NCBI GenBank assembly: GCA_903877645.1
Contig: CAIRES010000067.1
Location: 1-40,898, forward strand
DNA from: an uncultured Bacteroidota bacterium
Lineage (GTDB): Bacteria > Bacteroidota > Bacteroidia > Chitinophagales > Chitinophagaceae
Direction of reading: 5' to 3'
DNA length: 40,898 nucleotides
Every line of letters begins with the position of its first letter. Positions within the stretch are counted from its first letter, which is position 1. The notes beneath the pieces were generated by a model. That model was not told the DNA's origin, searched no databases, and saw only the letters and a list, made by a program, of their open reading frames with translations. Shown here piece by piece: positions 32,865-40,898 of the stretch. The position numbers and the translations under genes are program-made.

Positions 32865-34404
32865 CCTGCGTCGGAGCCTGAACGCTATCCGGTGGTGTAT
32901 CGTTATCAATACCCCACACCTTCATCGTGTTGTTGCTGAATATTTTTAAGGTAGCGGCATCAACAGTATTTGCCCGTGCTGATTGGAAACTGGTGAGCGC
33001 ATCGCCATACATGGTCCGTATTTTGTCTGCGTCAAGTGTATTCATTTTGCCCCAATGAAAAGTATAGGGAATGCCCAACTGGTCCATCTTTGCCCATACA
33101 GCGTCGTAGAAGGTCATTGTCTCTTTGGAGTGAACGCCATCCAGTTCCAGCACACAGCTAACAGGTGCAAATCTTTTAAACGCCATCGTTGCTGTCGATG
33201 CTTTTACAAAACGAAATGCAAACACCCCTACGAACGGCCCGCTTGTGGTATTCAGATCCATAAGCATATCCATTACAGTTATAGTATTGGCCGGGGAGAA
33301 ACCTATTGCTGCGCTGGCTACTTTGCCTCTAAGCGTGGTGTTATTGAATATCTCAGCCAGCCGGCCGAATTGTTTTTCGTAAGGCGTGAGGCTGCCGCCC
33401 AAAACTTTATTGACGAGGAAAGGTACTGTGCCTGGAGCCCAATCGGTGATCTGCCCGATAAATGCGGGCGCATCATCGCCGGGCCCCACGCCCACGCCAT
33501 TCGGTTTTGGCGGTGTGTAGTCTGTGCGGTAAGGCCGTTTATACATGGTGGTCATATACGCCCCATTGGCAATGTCGTATGGATTGATGAGCGATTGAAA
33601 ATGAAAAGGGACCTCTCCGGGGTAGGGCAAATGAGGGTAGTTGAAATCTAAAGATGTGACCTGGTGTTTAAATGCATCGTCATACGGTACGCGGCGCAGA
33701 TAACACTCCAGTAGGTAGTTGTCTTCCGCTTCTATCATTACCCCGTGTACAAAACCAAATGAGCCAAAGCTCACTACCGCCGCGTTGAACACATCATCAT
33801 CGCGAAGCGGGGTAGCCCCAAGCCTTGCCGTAAAGTCATCAGACATCACGGGTGCCGAGGCCCGCTCCAGCCATATACTGGTGTTCGGCCCGGTAATGAT
33901 GTGCATGGCTTTTACGGCTTCCTGGTGCGCGCCAAAGCTGATGCCTGCACCATGAGTGCCTGTAGCTATTGCCCCGGCTATTGTCTGCCCGTTGCTGGCG
34001 CCCGATGCCGGGAGTGATTGCCCTTTCTGAAACAGGAAATCACTGAGCTCCCATATGCCCGTGCCGCATTGCGCCAGGCATAGTTTACTGGCATCGCCGG
34101 TAAAACTTGCATGTGTGCTGGGTTGGGAGATGCTGAAAATGGTGTTGAGTGGCTTGGTATTCAGTATAATGCCGCTGGTGGCAGTGATTGAAGATAACGA
34201 CCAGTTGCCTCCGAGTGCGCGTAGCGGCGTATTACTGGTTATAGCATTTCCTATTACCTGTTGTATGCCCCTGGTCGTATCATTATAGTTATCGAGCGCG
34301 GTGCCTGTGGTCTCATTTGCAATATTATACAGGTCTTGCACATGCTGCTGGTAGGTCATGTGCAGGTTGTTCCAGTTGAAAGGGCCTTGCTTTATTATTT
34401 TCAT
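32854..34404 (-). CDS. FAD-binding (PCMH-type) oxidoreductase, aldonolactone-oxidase-like
   Basis: A 516-residue flavin enzyme. The N-terminal half is a PCMH-type FAD-binding domain (LRALGGNWSLSSI, TGDASKLCLAQCGTGIWELSDFLFQKGQSLPASGASNGQTIAGAIATGTHGAG), where the last stretch contacts the cofactor. The second half resembles the substrate cap of D-arabinono-1,4-lactone or L-gulonolactone oxidases, ending with PYTFHWGKMNTLDADKIRTMYG, a HWGK motif common in that group. The substrate is not determined. Its 3' end overlaps the convergent YdeP-like gene by 11 bases, so antisense interference is possible. Confidence 0.85.
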   Translation of the reverse strand: MKIIKQGPFNWNNLHMTYQQHVQDLYNIANETTGTALDNYNDTTRGIQQVIGNAITSNTPLRALGGNWSLSSITATSGIILNTKPLNTIFSISQPSTHASFTGDASKLCLAQCGTGIWELSDFLFQKGQSLPASGASNGQTIAGAIATGTHGAGISFGAHQEAVKAMHIITGPNTSIWLERASAPVMSDDFTARLGATPLRDDDVFNAAVVSFGSFGFVHGVMIEAEDNYLLECYLRRVPYDDAFKHQVTSLDFNYPHLPYPGEVPFHFQSLINPYDIANGAYMTTMYKRPYRTDYTPPKPNGVGVGPGDDAPAFIGQITDWAPGTVPFLVNKVLGGSLTPYEKQFGRLAEIFNNTTLRGKVASAAIGFSPANTITVMDMLMDLNTTSGPFVGVFAFRFVKASTATMAFKRFAPVSCVLELDGVHSKETMTFYDAVWAKMDQLGIPYTFHWGKMNTLDADKIRTMYGDALTSFQSARANTVDAATLKIFSNNTMKVWGIDNDTPPDSVQAPTQVIA

Positions 34405-34420
34405 GAGTCGGGATTGAAGA

Positions 34421-34768
34421 TTATAAAGTTTGGGTTTGCCTGCATGGCTTGGCGCATTTCCATTCTACCCTTACCGGGCAATAGATGCCCAGCGTAAGGA
34501 TCGTCACGAGTGCATTACCGAAATTTGTTTTCACCACCACCTCGGATACGCCATTTACTCCCAGCGAGTCGCATACAGGCGTGGTGATGACTTGCGGTTT
34601 GTTGATGATGCCCCAAAACAGGCTGCAGGCTTTCCTGCTATTGGCAGGTGTGTTGTCTGTTGTGGCTTGCGCATGGGTGGTCACACGATAGGTAAAACAA
34701 CTGCTGCAAGATACTGTGTAAAGCAATAAGCATACTACAATACGTGTGGTGGCAGATTGGTATCTCAT
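34421..34768 (-). CDS. small Bor-like lipoprotein
   Basis: A 115-residue protein with a probable lipoprotein signal (MRYQSATTRIVVCLLLYTVSCSSC). The mature part has LFWGIINKPQVITTPVCDSLGVNGVSEVVVKTNFGNALVTILTLGIYCPVRVEWKC, whose WGI ... VC ... LGIYCPVRVEWKC pattern resembles the Bor/Iss-type lipoproteins of Gram-negative bacteria. The resemblance is by pattern only. It ends 16 bases before the FAD oxidoreductase start on the same strand, so the two are probably co-transcribed. Confidence 0.6.
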   Translation of the reverse strand: MRYQSATTRIVVCLLLYTVSCSSCFTYRVTTHAQATTDNTPANSRKACSLFWGIINKPQVITTPVCDSLGVNGVSEVVVKTNFGNALVTILTLGIYCPVRVEWKCAKPCRQTQTL

Positions 34769-34796
34769 ACAAATGAAGTTTAGCTGTTAAGGTAAA

Positions 34797-34830
34797 AAAT
34801 AGGGGCCTTTGGTGTAAACAAAGGCCCTAT
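34797..34830 (-). terminator. intrinsic terminator of fhs
   Basis: On the minus strand TAGGGCCTTTG pairs with CAAAGGCCCCTA with one bulged base. It is followed by ATTTTTTACC, a proper T-run. It lies 35 bases after the fhs stop and just before the Bor-like gene, separating the two units. Confidence 0.85.
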
Positions 34831-34863
34831 AAATAGTTGTCAAAACGGTATGTTTGAGTGCTA

Positions 34864-36555
34864 TTAACTCAGCCCTTCTATCTGTCCGTTCACCAGTTTG
34901 ATGTGCAAAGCCTGTGGGTCTTTTGGCAGTCCCGGCATACGCATGATCTCTCCGGCTACGGCTACTATAAAGCCTGCACCCGCATTGATCACCAGGTCGC
35001 GGATGTTGATAGTAAATCCTTCCGGAGCGCAGATCTTTTTTTCATCGTCAGAGAAAGAGTATTGTGTTTTAGCAATGCACACCGGCAGGTTGCCCCATCC
35101 GTTGGCTTCAAATGATTTCAGCTTCGCAAATGCGCTGCCATTAAACACCACATCGCCTGCGCGGTATATTTTCTTGGCTATCTTTTCGATCTTGGTTTTG
35201 ATGCTGTCAGTAAGGTCGTAAGTAAAGTTGATGTCCTGCGATGGGTGGTTCTCTATCATCGCCACTACCTTTTGTGCCAGCTCTGCAGCGCCTTCGCCAC
35301 CTTTAGTAAAGCCATTATTGATAGCAAAAACCACGCCTTGCTGCTCGCAGAAGTTGGTGAGGTGTGCTATTTCTTCTTCTGTATCGTGCTTGAATTTGTT
35401 GAAAGATACAACTACGCTCTGCCCGAAATTTTTCATGTTCTGCACATGCCTTTGCAGGTTGGGCAGGCCCGCTATCAGGGCTTCCATATTGGGTTTGTTG
35501 ATCTCTGCTGCTATCACGCCGCCATGCAGTTTCAGCGCTGCGGAGGTCACAACGATGATGGTTGCCTTTGGCCTCAGCCCGGAGAGGCGGCATTTGATGT
35601 CGAGGAATTTCTCAGCACCCAGGTCGCTGCCGAAGCCCGATTCTGTGACTACATAATCATTGCAGCTCATGGCCATTTTAGTAGCCAGTATAGAGTTGCA
35701 GCCGTGGGCTATGTTGGCAAACGGCCCGCCATGTACAAATGCAGGTGTATGCTCTGTTGTTTGCACCAGGTTGGGCAGCAGTGCGTCTTTCAGCAATACG
35801 GTTATCGCTTCTGCCACGCCAAGGTCCTTTACTGTAAAAGGTTTTTTGTCGTGTGTGTAGCCCAGCACTATGCGCTCTATACGCGCCTGCAGGTCTTCTT
35901 CGCTTGAGGAAAGGCAGAAAAGCGCCATGATCTCAGAAGCCGGGGTGATGTCGAAGCCGCTCTCACTGGGTATACCATTAGCAGATCCTCCAAGGCCGGT
36001 TACTATATTGCGCAGCGAGCGGTCATTTACATCGGCTACGCGCCGCCATACTATTTTATCGAGTGTTTTATCAGTATGCCTGTTTTGATATTGATAGTTA
36101 TCCAGCAGTGCGGAGATCATGTTGTTGGCGCAAGTGATAGCATGAAAGTCACCGGTAAAATGCAGGTTGATATCTTCCATAGGCAACACCTGTGAGTACC
36201 CCCCGCCTGCCGCACCACCTTTCATCCCAAAGCAAGGCCCAAGGCTCGGTTCGCGCAATGCTACCGCTGCTTTTTTGCCAATATAATTGAGCCCTAATGA
36301 TGAGGCTACGCTGGTCACTGTTTTGCCCACGCCTGCTTTATTAGGAGTGATAGCCGTCACTAATATGAGGTTGCTTTTCTTTATCTTTTCTTCGTCAATA
36401 TAAGATAGCGGCACTTTTGCTTTGTATTTTCCGTAAGGGATAATATCATCGGGATTGATGCCGCAATGCTTTGCGATCTCTGCTATGGGTTTTAATACCG
36501 TGGAGCGTGATATTTCAATGTCCGATGGAAATGGTTTTTGTGTGGTATCTGCCAT
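34864..36555 (-). CDS. fhs: formate-tetrahydrofolate ligase
   Basis: A 563-residue ATP-dependent enzyme that joins formate to tetrahydrofolate, feeding one-carbon metabolism. The P-loop is [13 protein letters not shown] (near residue 70-82), a variant of the usual PAGEGKTTT. Next come [55 protein letters not shown], and [19 protein letters not shown], all classic. The C-terminal IRMPGLP-like segment is [17 protein letters not shown]. It has an ATG start and its own terminator. Confidence 0.95.
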   Translation of the reverse strand: MADTTQKPFPSDIEISRSTVLKPIAEIAKHCGINPDDIIPYGKYKAKVPLSYIDEEKIKKSNLILVTAITPNKAGVGKTVTSVASSLGLNYIGKKAAVALREPSLGPCFGMKGGAAGGGYSQVLPMEDINLHFTGDFHAITCANNMISALLDNYQYQNRHTDKTLDKIVWRRVADVNDRSLRNIVTGLGGSANGIPSESGFDITPASEIMALFCLSSSEEDLQARIERIVLGYTHDKKPFTVKDLGVAEAITVLLKDALLPNLVQTTEHTPAFVHGGPFANIAHGCNSILATKMAMSCNDYVVTESGFGSDLGAEKFLDIKCRLSGLRPKATIIVVTSAALKLHGGVIAAEINKPNMEALIAGLPNLQRHVQNMKNFGQSVVVSFNKFKHDTEEEIAHLTNFCEQQGVVFAINNGFTKGGEGAAELAQKVVAMIENHPSQDINFTYDLTDSIKTKIEKIAKKIYRAGDVVFNGSAFAKLKSFEANGWGNLPVCIAKTQYSFSDDEKKICAPEGFTINIRDLVINAGAGFIVAVAGEIMRMPGLPKDPQALHIKLVNGQIEGLS

Positions 36556-36851
36556 GATGTATGTTTGAGATGAAAAATAAAAATAGTAAACCGAGAGTTA
36601 AATGTACACATATTGATCTCTTTATGTTGTTTTGATCTAATCGCATATAAATATTTTGTACTGTTTATCAATTTTTGGTTAAAAATTTTATTTTTTCAAA
36701 GAGTTTATACACATTGTCAATAAAAATATGCCGTATACTTATGTAGTTTGCATTTTAATACATAACTTGCTTGATGATTGTATAACAAAATATTAATTTA
36801 GAAGACACGCGCCCTATCAGGAGCATTTATTTACTTTAATACAAACGTAAA
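36556..36851. other. A/T-rich intergenic region upstream of the giant repeat protein
   Basis: About 296 bases between the divergent fhs and giant-protein genes. It is strongly A/T-rich with runs such as TTTTTGGTTAAAAATTTTATTTTTTC. It should hold promoters for both genes, but I see no exact TAnnTTTG box at the usual distance and no credible small gene or structured RNA. Confidence 0.5.
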
Positions 36852-39800
36852 ATGAAAAACAAATTTACATTCCTTCTCCCCCTTATCTTGTTGGGATCCT
36901 ATCTGGCAACAATGGCTCAATGTCCCGTCAACATTGACTTTGAAACAGGAACGTATAGTAACTGGATATATTATCGGGGCTCTGTCGCGGCAGGTCCGGT
37001 ATATACTTTAACATCCTCTACCACACCTACTCCTGGTATGCACCAGTTGACCAGTGGCTCCGGTACCGACTATTACGGAGGATTTCCAATCGTTTCGCCG
37101 GGCGGAGGCTTGTACTCTTTTAAATTGGGGCATGACACCATAAACGCTCCTGCCTATAAGGCCAGGTACTATGTACATGTGCCATCAGGAGGTGGTATAT
37201 ACAGTCTCATTTACAGGTATGCTGTTGTTTTGGAGTGGCCATCTGCCGGCCACGTTCCCAGTACAATGCCCAGGATGCATGTAACCGCCGTTGATTCGGC
37301 CACTGGTACTGCTATCCCGTGCGATGATTACCTGTACGTTTCTAATGGTTCTATTCCCGGATTCTTACCGTCTTCTGTTTCCAGTACCACTGGCGGAGGG
37401 TTAGACGTGACTTATAAAACGTGGACGACCGGTAATCTTAAATTTCCGGGTGAGAACGGAAAGACAGCTACTGTTGATTTTCTTGCAAACGGTTGTTCTC
37501 AGACCGGCCACTTTGGATATGCTTATATAGATATGACCTGCGGCCTGTTTGCAAATACTACTATTGGCTGTGCATCAGGCACTACGATACTCGCAGGCCC
37601 CGATGGTTATTCCTCATATCAGTGGGTCGATTCTTTAACCTTTTCCACATCCTATGGCTCCAGCCAGGTTGTTTCTATTACAGCGCCAACCATTAAAACT
37701 ACTTATGCGGTTATCCTTACGCCTTATACAGGTTACGGATGCCCGGATACATTATATACTGTAGTTATACCTTCTACGCTCTTCGTCACCACCCGTTCTG
37801 ATACTGCTATTTGTGCGGGCAATAGTGTTACACTCACCACATCTGCTACCACAACCACAGGGCCAATAACTTATATGTGGACCCCTTCTACGGGCCTTAG
37901 TTGTACTACTTGTTCTTCGCCTGTTGCTACGCCTGGTACCACTACTACGTATTCCGTCACTGCCACTGATGCCTCGGGTTGTACCAAGGTCAAAGGCGTT
38001 ACAATTACTGTATATAGTGTGCCCACTGCTATTTCAGGGCCTACAAACGTTTGTCCCGGTGCTTCCATAAGCCTCTCCGATGCTGTTACCGGTGGGGTGT
38101 GGACCACTGCACCCACAACTTATGGCACCATCAATTCCAGCACCGGGCTATATACCGGCATATCATCGGGTGTAGCCACAGTTACTTATACTGTTGGTGG
38201 TAGTTGTTCGATCTCCACTACTATTACTGTAAATTCATTACCCCCTGCAATCGGCGGGCCTTCAAATGTATGCCAGGGTAGCAGTATCACCGAAACTGAC
38301 GGCACGACCGGAGGTACCTGGACTGTTTTCCCCGCGGTAATTGCTTCTATTGGCGGCTCCACAGGGGTTCTTTCGGCTGCTGTTACAGGCTTTGCTGTTT
38401 CCACTGCAATAGTGACTTATACACCTGGTACCGGTTGTGCTGCGCTCAGAACGATAACGGTTAATCCGTTACCGTCTGTAGCTGGTACTACTGCTATGTG
38501 TGTGGGAGATGTCAATACCATGTCCGGCACGCCATTTGGCGGGGCTTGGTCTGCGGCTCCCAGCACTGTAGGTACGATCACCCCGGTTACCGGTATATTT
38601 ACTTCCGTTGGTGCAGGCACTTCGGTCATTACTTATACGCTCCCAACGGGTTGTGCATCTAATACAACAGTTTCTGTTCTTCCTCCTCCGTCCAGGCCTT
38701 ATGGCCCATCGCAGGTATGTACCGGTGGAACAGTTACCGATTTTGATACTACTGCTGGTGGCCTATGGGGTTACTCCGGGTCAGTTACCGTTACTTCGAC
38801 CGGCGATGTTTATGGAGTTAGTTCCGGCGTTGGTACGGTTAGTTATACCATATACTACCCGGCCACAGGTTCTTCCTGCTCCAGCACCTACCCGGTAACA
38901 GTAAATCCATTACCTACACTTACGGGTACTACTATTATATGTCCCGGCAGCACGTCTGCTTTAAGTGGTACACCTGCGGGCGGTACCTGGAGCCCGGGTA
39001 CAGGCGCGATAGGTTATGTAGGCTCTACAAGTGGTATAGCTACAGGTGTTAGCGCAGGCAGTTTTGCGGTTACTTATGTATCTCCTGTTGGCTGTACTTC
39101 CAGCGAAACTATTACTGTTTCGCCCCCTCCCGCAGTTATTACAGGCCCTACTTCGCTTTGCGTAGGCACCACTATCACATTGCACGATGCAACTACAGCA
39201 GGCTGTGTATGGAGCGTTTCTAATGGTAATGCCTCAGTTTCTCCCGGTACTGTTATCCTGGGTTCTGATGTCACTACAGTAAGTGGCCTGTTTAATGGTG
39301 TTGATACCATATATTATACCAATACAGGTACGGGTTGCTCAACGTCTTATGTAGTCACTATCAATACTTCTCCATCTACAATACTTCCAAGCCCTATGTC
39401 ATTATGCCAGGGGCAAACGATCAGTATTAGTGATGCCGTAAGCGGTGGTACATATAGTGTTGCTTGTAGCACTGTTGCTACCGTAACCACCGGTTCCGGT
39501 GGTACAGGCGGATTAACAGCGTTGCTTACAGGCTCGGCTACACCGGCTACCTGTACCATCACCTATTCATTGGGTGGTTCTTGCAGTACATCTTCTGTAT
39601 TTACAGTAAATCCGTTACCTCCTGTATTCTCAGGTACCATGAATGCATGCTCAGGTGCTACCTCTTCTATTTTCGTAAGTGGTGTAGGTTCAGGAATAGG
39701 TACATGGGTGAGCGGTACCACGGCTACTGCTACTGTGTTCCCGCCTACAGGCACCGGAACTACAGTTACTGCTGTAGGAACATCAGGTACTGATATTATC

Positions 39801-40898
39801 ACATTCACATTAGCGAGTACCGGATGTAGCCGCACAGGTGTATATACCGTCAATCCGATACCTTTCCCGATCACAGGTACGCGCACATTATGTGCCAGTG
39901 GCGGAACAACTTCACTTGCCGATGCTACCGGTGGTGGCTCATGGACAAGCAGTGCGACTCCGGTTGCTACCGTTGCTCCATCTGTAGGTTCACCTACTAC
40001 CGTTACAGGTGGGCCGGTCGTGGTCACATCCACCGCTACTATTACTTATCGCCTGCCTACAGGCTGCAGCACTACAGCTGTAGTGACCGTGAATACCTTG
40101 CCAACAGCCTTTACCGTTACAGGTGGTGGTAACTATTGTGCAGGTGGTTCGGGTGTTATCGTAGGCCTTTCCGGTTCTACGGCGGGTGTTACCTATCAGT
40201 TAAATCTTGGAGGCACTGCTATTGGCGGCACAGTTGCCGGTACCGGTTCTGCTTTGAATTTTGGTATCCAAACCTCAGCAGGAGCTTATACAGTTGTGGC
40301 AACAAATGCCGCAGGCTGTTCGCGTACAATGACAGGAAGTGTGACTGTAAGTATCAATCCGGTACCAACGATCACAGGCCCTACATCCATGTGTGCAAGC
40401 ACTACTGCCATACTCACAACGGTTGTTTCGCCGGTTACCTGGACGAGCAGCCTTCCTGCTGTAGCTACAATTGGGGCTACAACAGGGGTAGTAACCGCAG
40501 GCGCTACTGCCGGTGTGTCTACTGTCATTACCTGTCGTGCAACTGTTACAGGGTGCATAGCTACTACAACGATCAATGTAACTACAGCTCCCGGGCCTAT
40601 ACTGGGTACATCTATTGTCTGCCAGGGGCTCACCGATACTTTATCTAATGTCGTTGCGGGCGGTACGTATTCTGTTACACCTACTACTATATGCACTATC
40701 GGCGCACTCAATGGCGTATTGCAGTCAGTCGGCCCTACAGGTTCTGTTCTTGTTATTTATACATTAGGTGGTTCATCCTGTCTTGTTTCCCGCACATTTA
40801 CGGTTAACCCTGCCCCTGCGGCCATCACGGGCCCGTCTGTGCTTTGCCAGGGGACTACGATCACCGAAGCAGATGCTACGCCCGGTGGTGCATGGACA
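36852..40898 (+). CDS. giant secreted Ig-like repeat protein (partial, 3' end outside)
   Basis: An uninterrupted frame of 1,349 codons from ATG 36852 to the window end. Signal peptide: MKNKFTFLLPLILLGSYLATMAQ. Residues about 24-225 form a non-repetitive beta-rich domain (INFDFETGTYSNW-like start, VNIDFETGTYSNW) resembling MAM/lectin-like heads. Two PKD-like segments follow (about 240-390, with TAICAGNSVTLTTSA and YMWTPSTGLSCTTC). From residue 390 on come twelve full and one partial Ig-like repeats. Likely exported by T9SS and surface-bound, as an adhesin or gliding/matrix protein; the sorting domain would lie past the window. Neighbouring fhs is unrelated. Confidence 0.85.
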   Translation, partial: MKNKFTFLLPLILLGSYLATMAQCPVNIDFETGTYSNWIYYRGSVAAGPVYTLTSSTTPTPGMHQLTSGSGTDYYGGFPIVSPGGGLYSFKLGHDTINAPAYKARYYVHVPSGGGIYSLIYRYAVVLEWPSAGHVPSTMPRMHVTAVDSATGTAIPCDDYLYVSNGSIPGFLPSSVSSTTGGGLDVTYKTWTTGNLKFPGENGKTATVDFLANGCSQTGHFGYAYIDMTCGLFANTTIGCASGTTILAGPDGYSSYQWVDSLTFSTSYGSSQVVSITAPTIKTTYAVILTPYTGYGCPDTLYTVVIPSTLFVTTRSDTAICAGNSVTLTTSATTTTGPITYMWTPSTGLSCTTCSSPVATPGTTTTYSVTATDASGCTKVKGVTITVYSVPTAISGPTNVCPGASISLSDAVTGGVWTTAPTTYGTINSSTGLYTGISSGVATVTYTVGGSCSISTTITVNSLPPAIGGPSNVCQGSSITETDGTTGGTWTVFPAVIASIGGSTGVLSAAVTGFAVSTAIVTYTPGTGCAALRTITVNPLPSVAGTTAMCVGDVNTMSGTPFGGAWSAAPSTVGTITPVTGIFTSVGAGTSVITYTLPTGCASNTTVSVLPPPSRPYGPSQVCTGGTVTDFDTTAGGLWGYSGSVTVTSTGDVYGVSSGVGTVSYTIYYPATGSSCSSTYPVTVNPLPTLTGTTIICPGSTSALSGTPAGGTWSPGTGAIGYVGSTSGIATGVSAGSFAVTYVSPVGCTSSETITVSPPPAVITGPTSLCVGTTITLHDATTAGCVWSVSNGNASVSPGTVILGSDVTTVSGLFNGVDTIYYTNTGTGCSTSYVVTINTSPSTILPSPMSLCQGQTISISDAVSGGTYSVACSTVATVTTGSGGTGGLTALLTGSATPATCTITYSLGGSCSTSSVFTVNPLPPVFSGTMNACSGATSSIFVSGVGSGIGTWVSGTTATATVFPPTGTGTTVTAVGTSGTDIITFTLASTGCSRTGVYTVNPIPFPITGTRTLCASGGTTSLADATGGGSWTSSATPVATVAPSVGSPTTVTGGPVVVTSTATITYRLPTGCSTTAVVTVNTLPTAFTVTGGGNYCAGGSGVIVGLSGSTAGVTYQLNLGGTAIGGTVAGTGSALNFGIQTSAGAYTVVATNAAGCSRTMTGSVTVSINPVPTITGPTSMCASTTAILTTVVSPVTWTSSLPAVATIGATTGVVTAGATAGVSTVITCRATVTGCIATTTINVTTAPGPILGTSIVCQGLTDTLSNVVAGGTYSVTPTTICTIGALNGVLQSVGPTGSVLVIYTLGGSSCLVSRTFTVNPAPAAITGPSVLCQGTTITEADATPGGAWT
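38019..40898 (+). repeat. tandem array of Ig-like repeats (12 full plus 1 partial)
   Basis: Each unit is about 70-88 residues. A typical one starts P-x-x-I-x-G-P with a VCxG pair (GPSNVCQGSSIT), continues with D-x-x-x-GGxW, then TG(V/I)xxxV, an xxYTLxxGC strand, and ends with TVNPLP. Two cysteines per unit, the VC and the GC, are conserved and could form one disulfide each. The units differ clearly in sequence, so the array is old. The tenth unit departs most (GGNYCAGGSGVIVGLSGSTAGV) and resembles a PKD-like insertion. Confidence 0.8.

Noticed and set aside
36600-36800. Possible promoter boxes in the A/T-rich gap (for example GTAGTTTG)
   Set aside because: No exact TAnnTTTG box, and in such A/T-rich DNA loose matches are expected.
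37871-40711. Several antisense frames of 70-156 residues in the giant repeat gene
   Set aside because: They are rich in Val, Pro and Thr and repeat with the sense-strand Ig-like repeats, so they are shadows of a Thr/Gly-rich gene.
1-40898. CRISPR array, tRNA, rRNA, prophage or insertion sequence
   Set aside because: I saw no regular direct repeats with spacers outside coding repeats, no cloverleaf-like sequence, and no transposase or phage structural genes.

Overview
ORGANISM. The window looks like chromosomal DNA of a Bacteroidota bacterium, probably a Chitinophagales/Chitinophagaceae-type environmental lineage. Support: DUF6452 and DUF6048 genes beside pheT, a type IX secretion (T9SS) type A sorting domain at the end of one protein, several exact TAnnTTTG (Bacteroidota -7) boxes, mostly weak Shine-Dalgarno signals, a GH92 mannosidase, and a huge Ser/Thr/Gly-rich surface repeat protein. 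The family-level placement is inference. LAYOUT 1-8150: the tail of a possible plus-strand gene, a shared terminator, inorganic pyrophosphatase, a SCO1-like copper protein, a secreted unknown, a chromate transporter, a 49-residue membrane protein just ahead of pdxH, and then a tightly overlapping minus-strand operon pheT > coiled-coil protein > DUF6452 > DUF6048. LAYOUT 8150-8680: a 530-base gap between divergent pheT and dnaB. It holds DnaA-box-like sites at a regular 20-bp step followed by an AT-rich inverted repeat, making it a candidate replication origin or a DnaA-controlled dnaB promoter. LAYOUT 8679-17300: plus-strand genes dominate: dnaB, two tandem paralogous small membrane proteins (one only 51 residues), cysteine desulfurase, pyruvate kinase, an inward-facing ParE-type toxin-antitoxin pair, a membrane protein and a GH92 mannosidase. 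LAYOUT 17300-30000: an orphan HigA-like antitoxin, a secreted unknown, an M28 peptidase, a lipoprotein, htpG, a T9SS cargo protein, a PAS/H-box protein without a kinase domain, moaA, tex and a second ParE-type toxin-antitoxin pair. LAYOUT 30000-36555: a small SUOX-fold-like secreted protein, a YdeP/FdhF-type molybdopterin oxidoreductase, an FAD-linked oxidoreductase, a small Bor-like lipoprotein and formate-tetrahydrofolate ligase. LAYOUT 36556-40898: an AT-rich gap, then the first 1,349 codons of a giant secreted protein with at least twelve complete Ig-like repeats, running off the window. HOW THE GENES FIT. Most genes are housekeeping (pheT, dnaB, pyk, htpG, tex, pdxH, ppa, fhs). MoaA, the YdeP-like enzyme and the SUOX-like protein suggest a molybdenum-cofactor theme, and fhs adds a possible formate link, but they are not one operon. 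I see no CRISPR array, rRNA, tRNA, prophage or insertion sequence. The least explained items are the DnaA-box cluster, the paired NWLPLVFPL membrane proteins, the palindrome inserted in frame in pheT, and the giant repeat protein.
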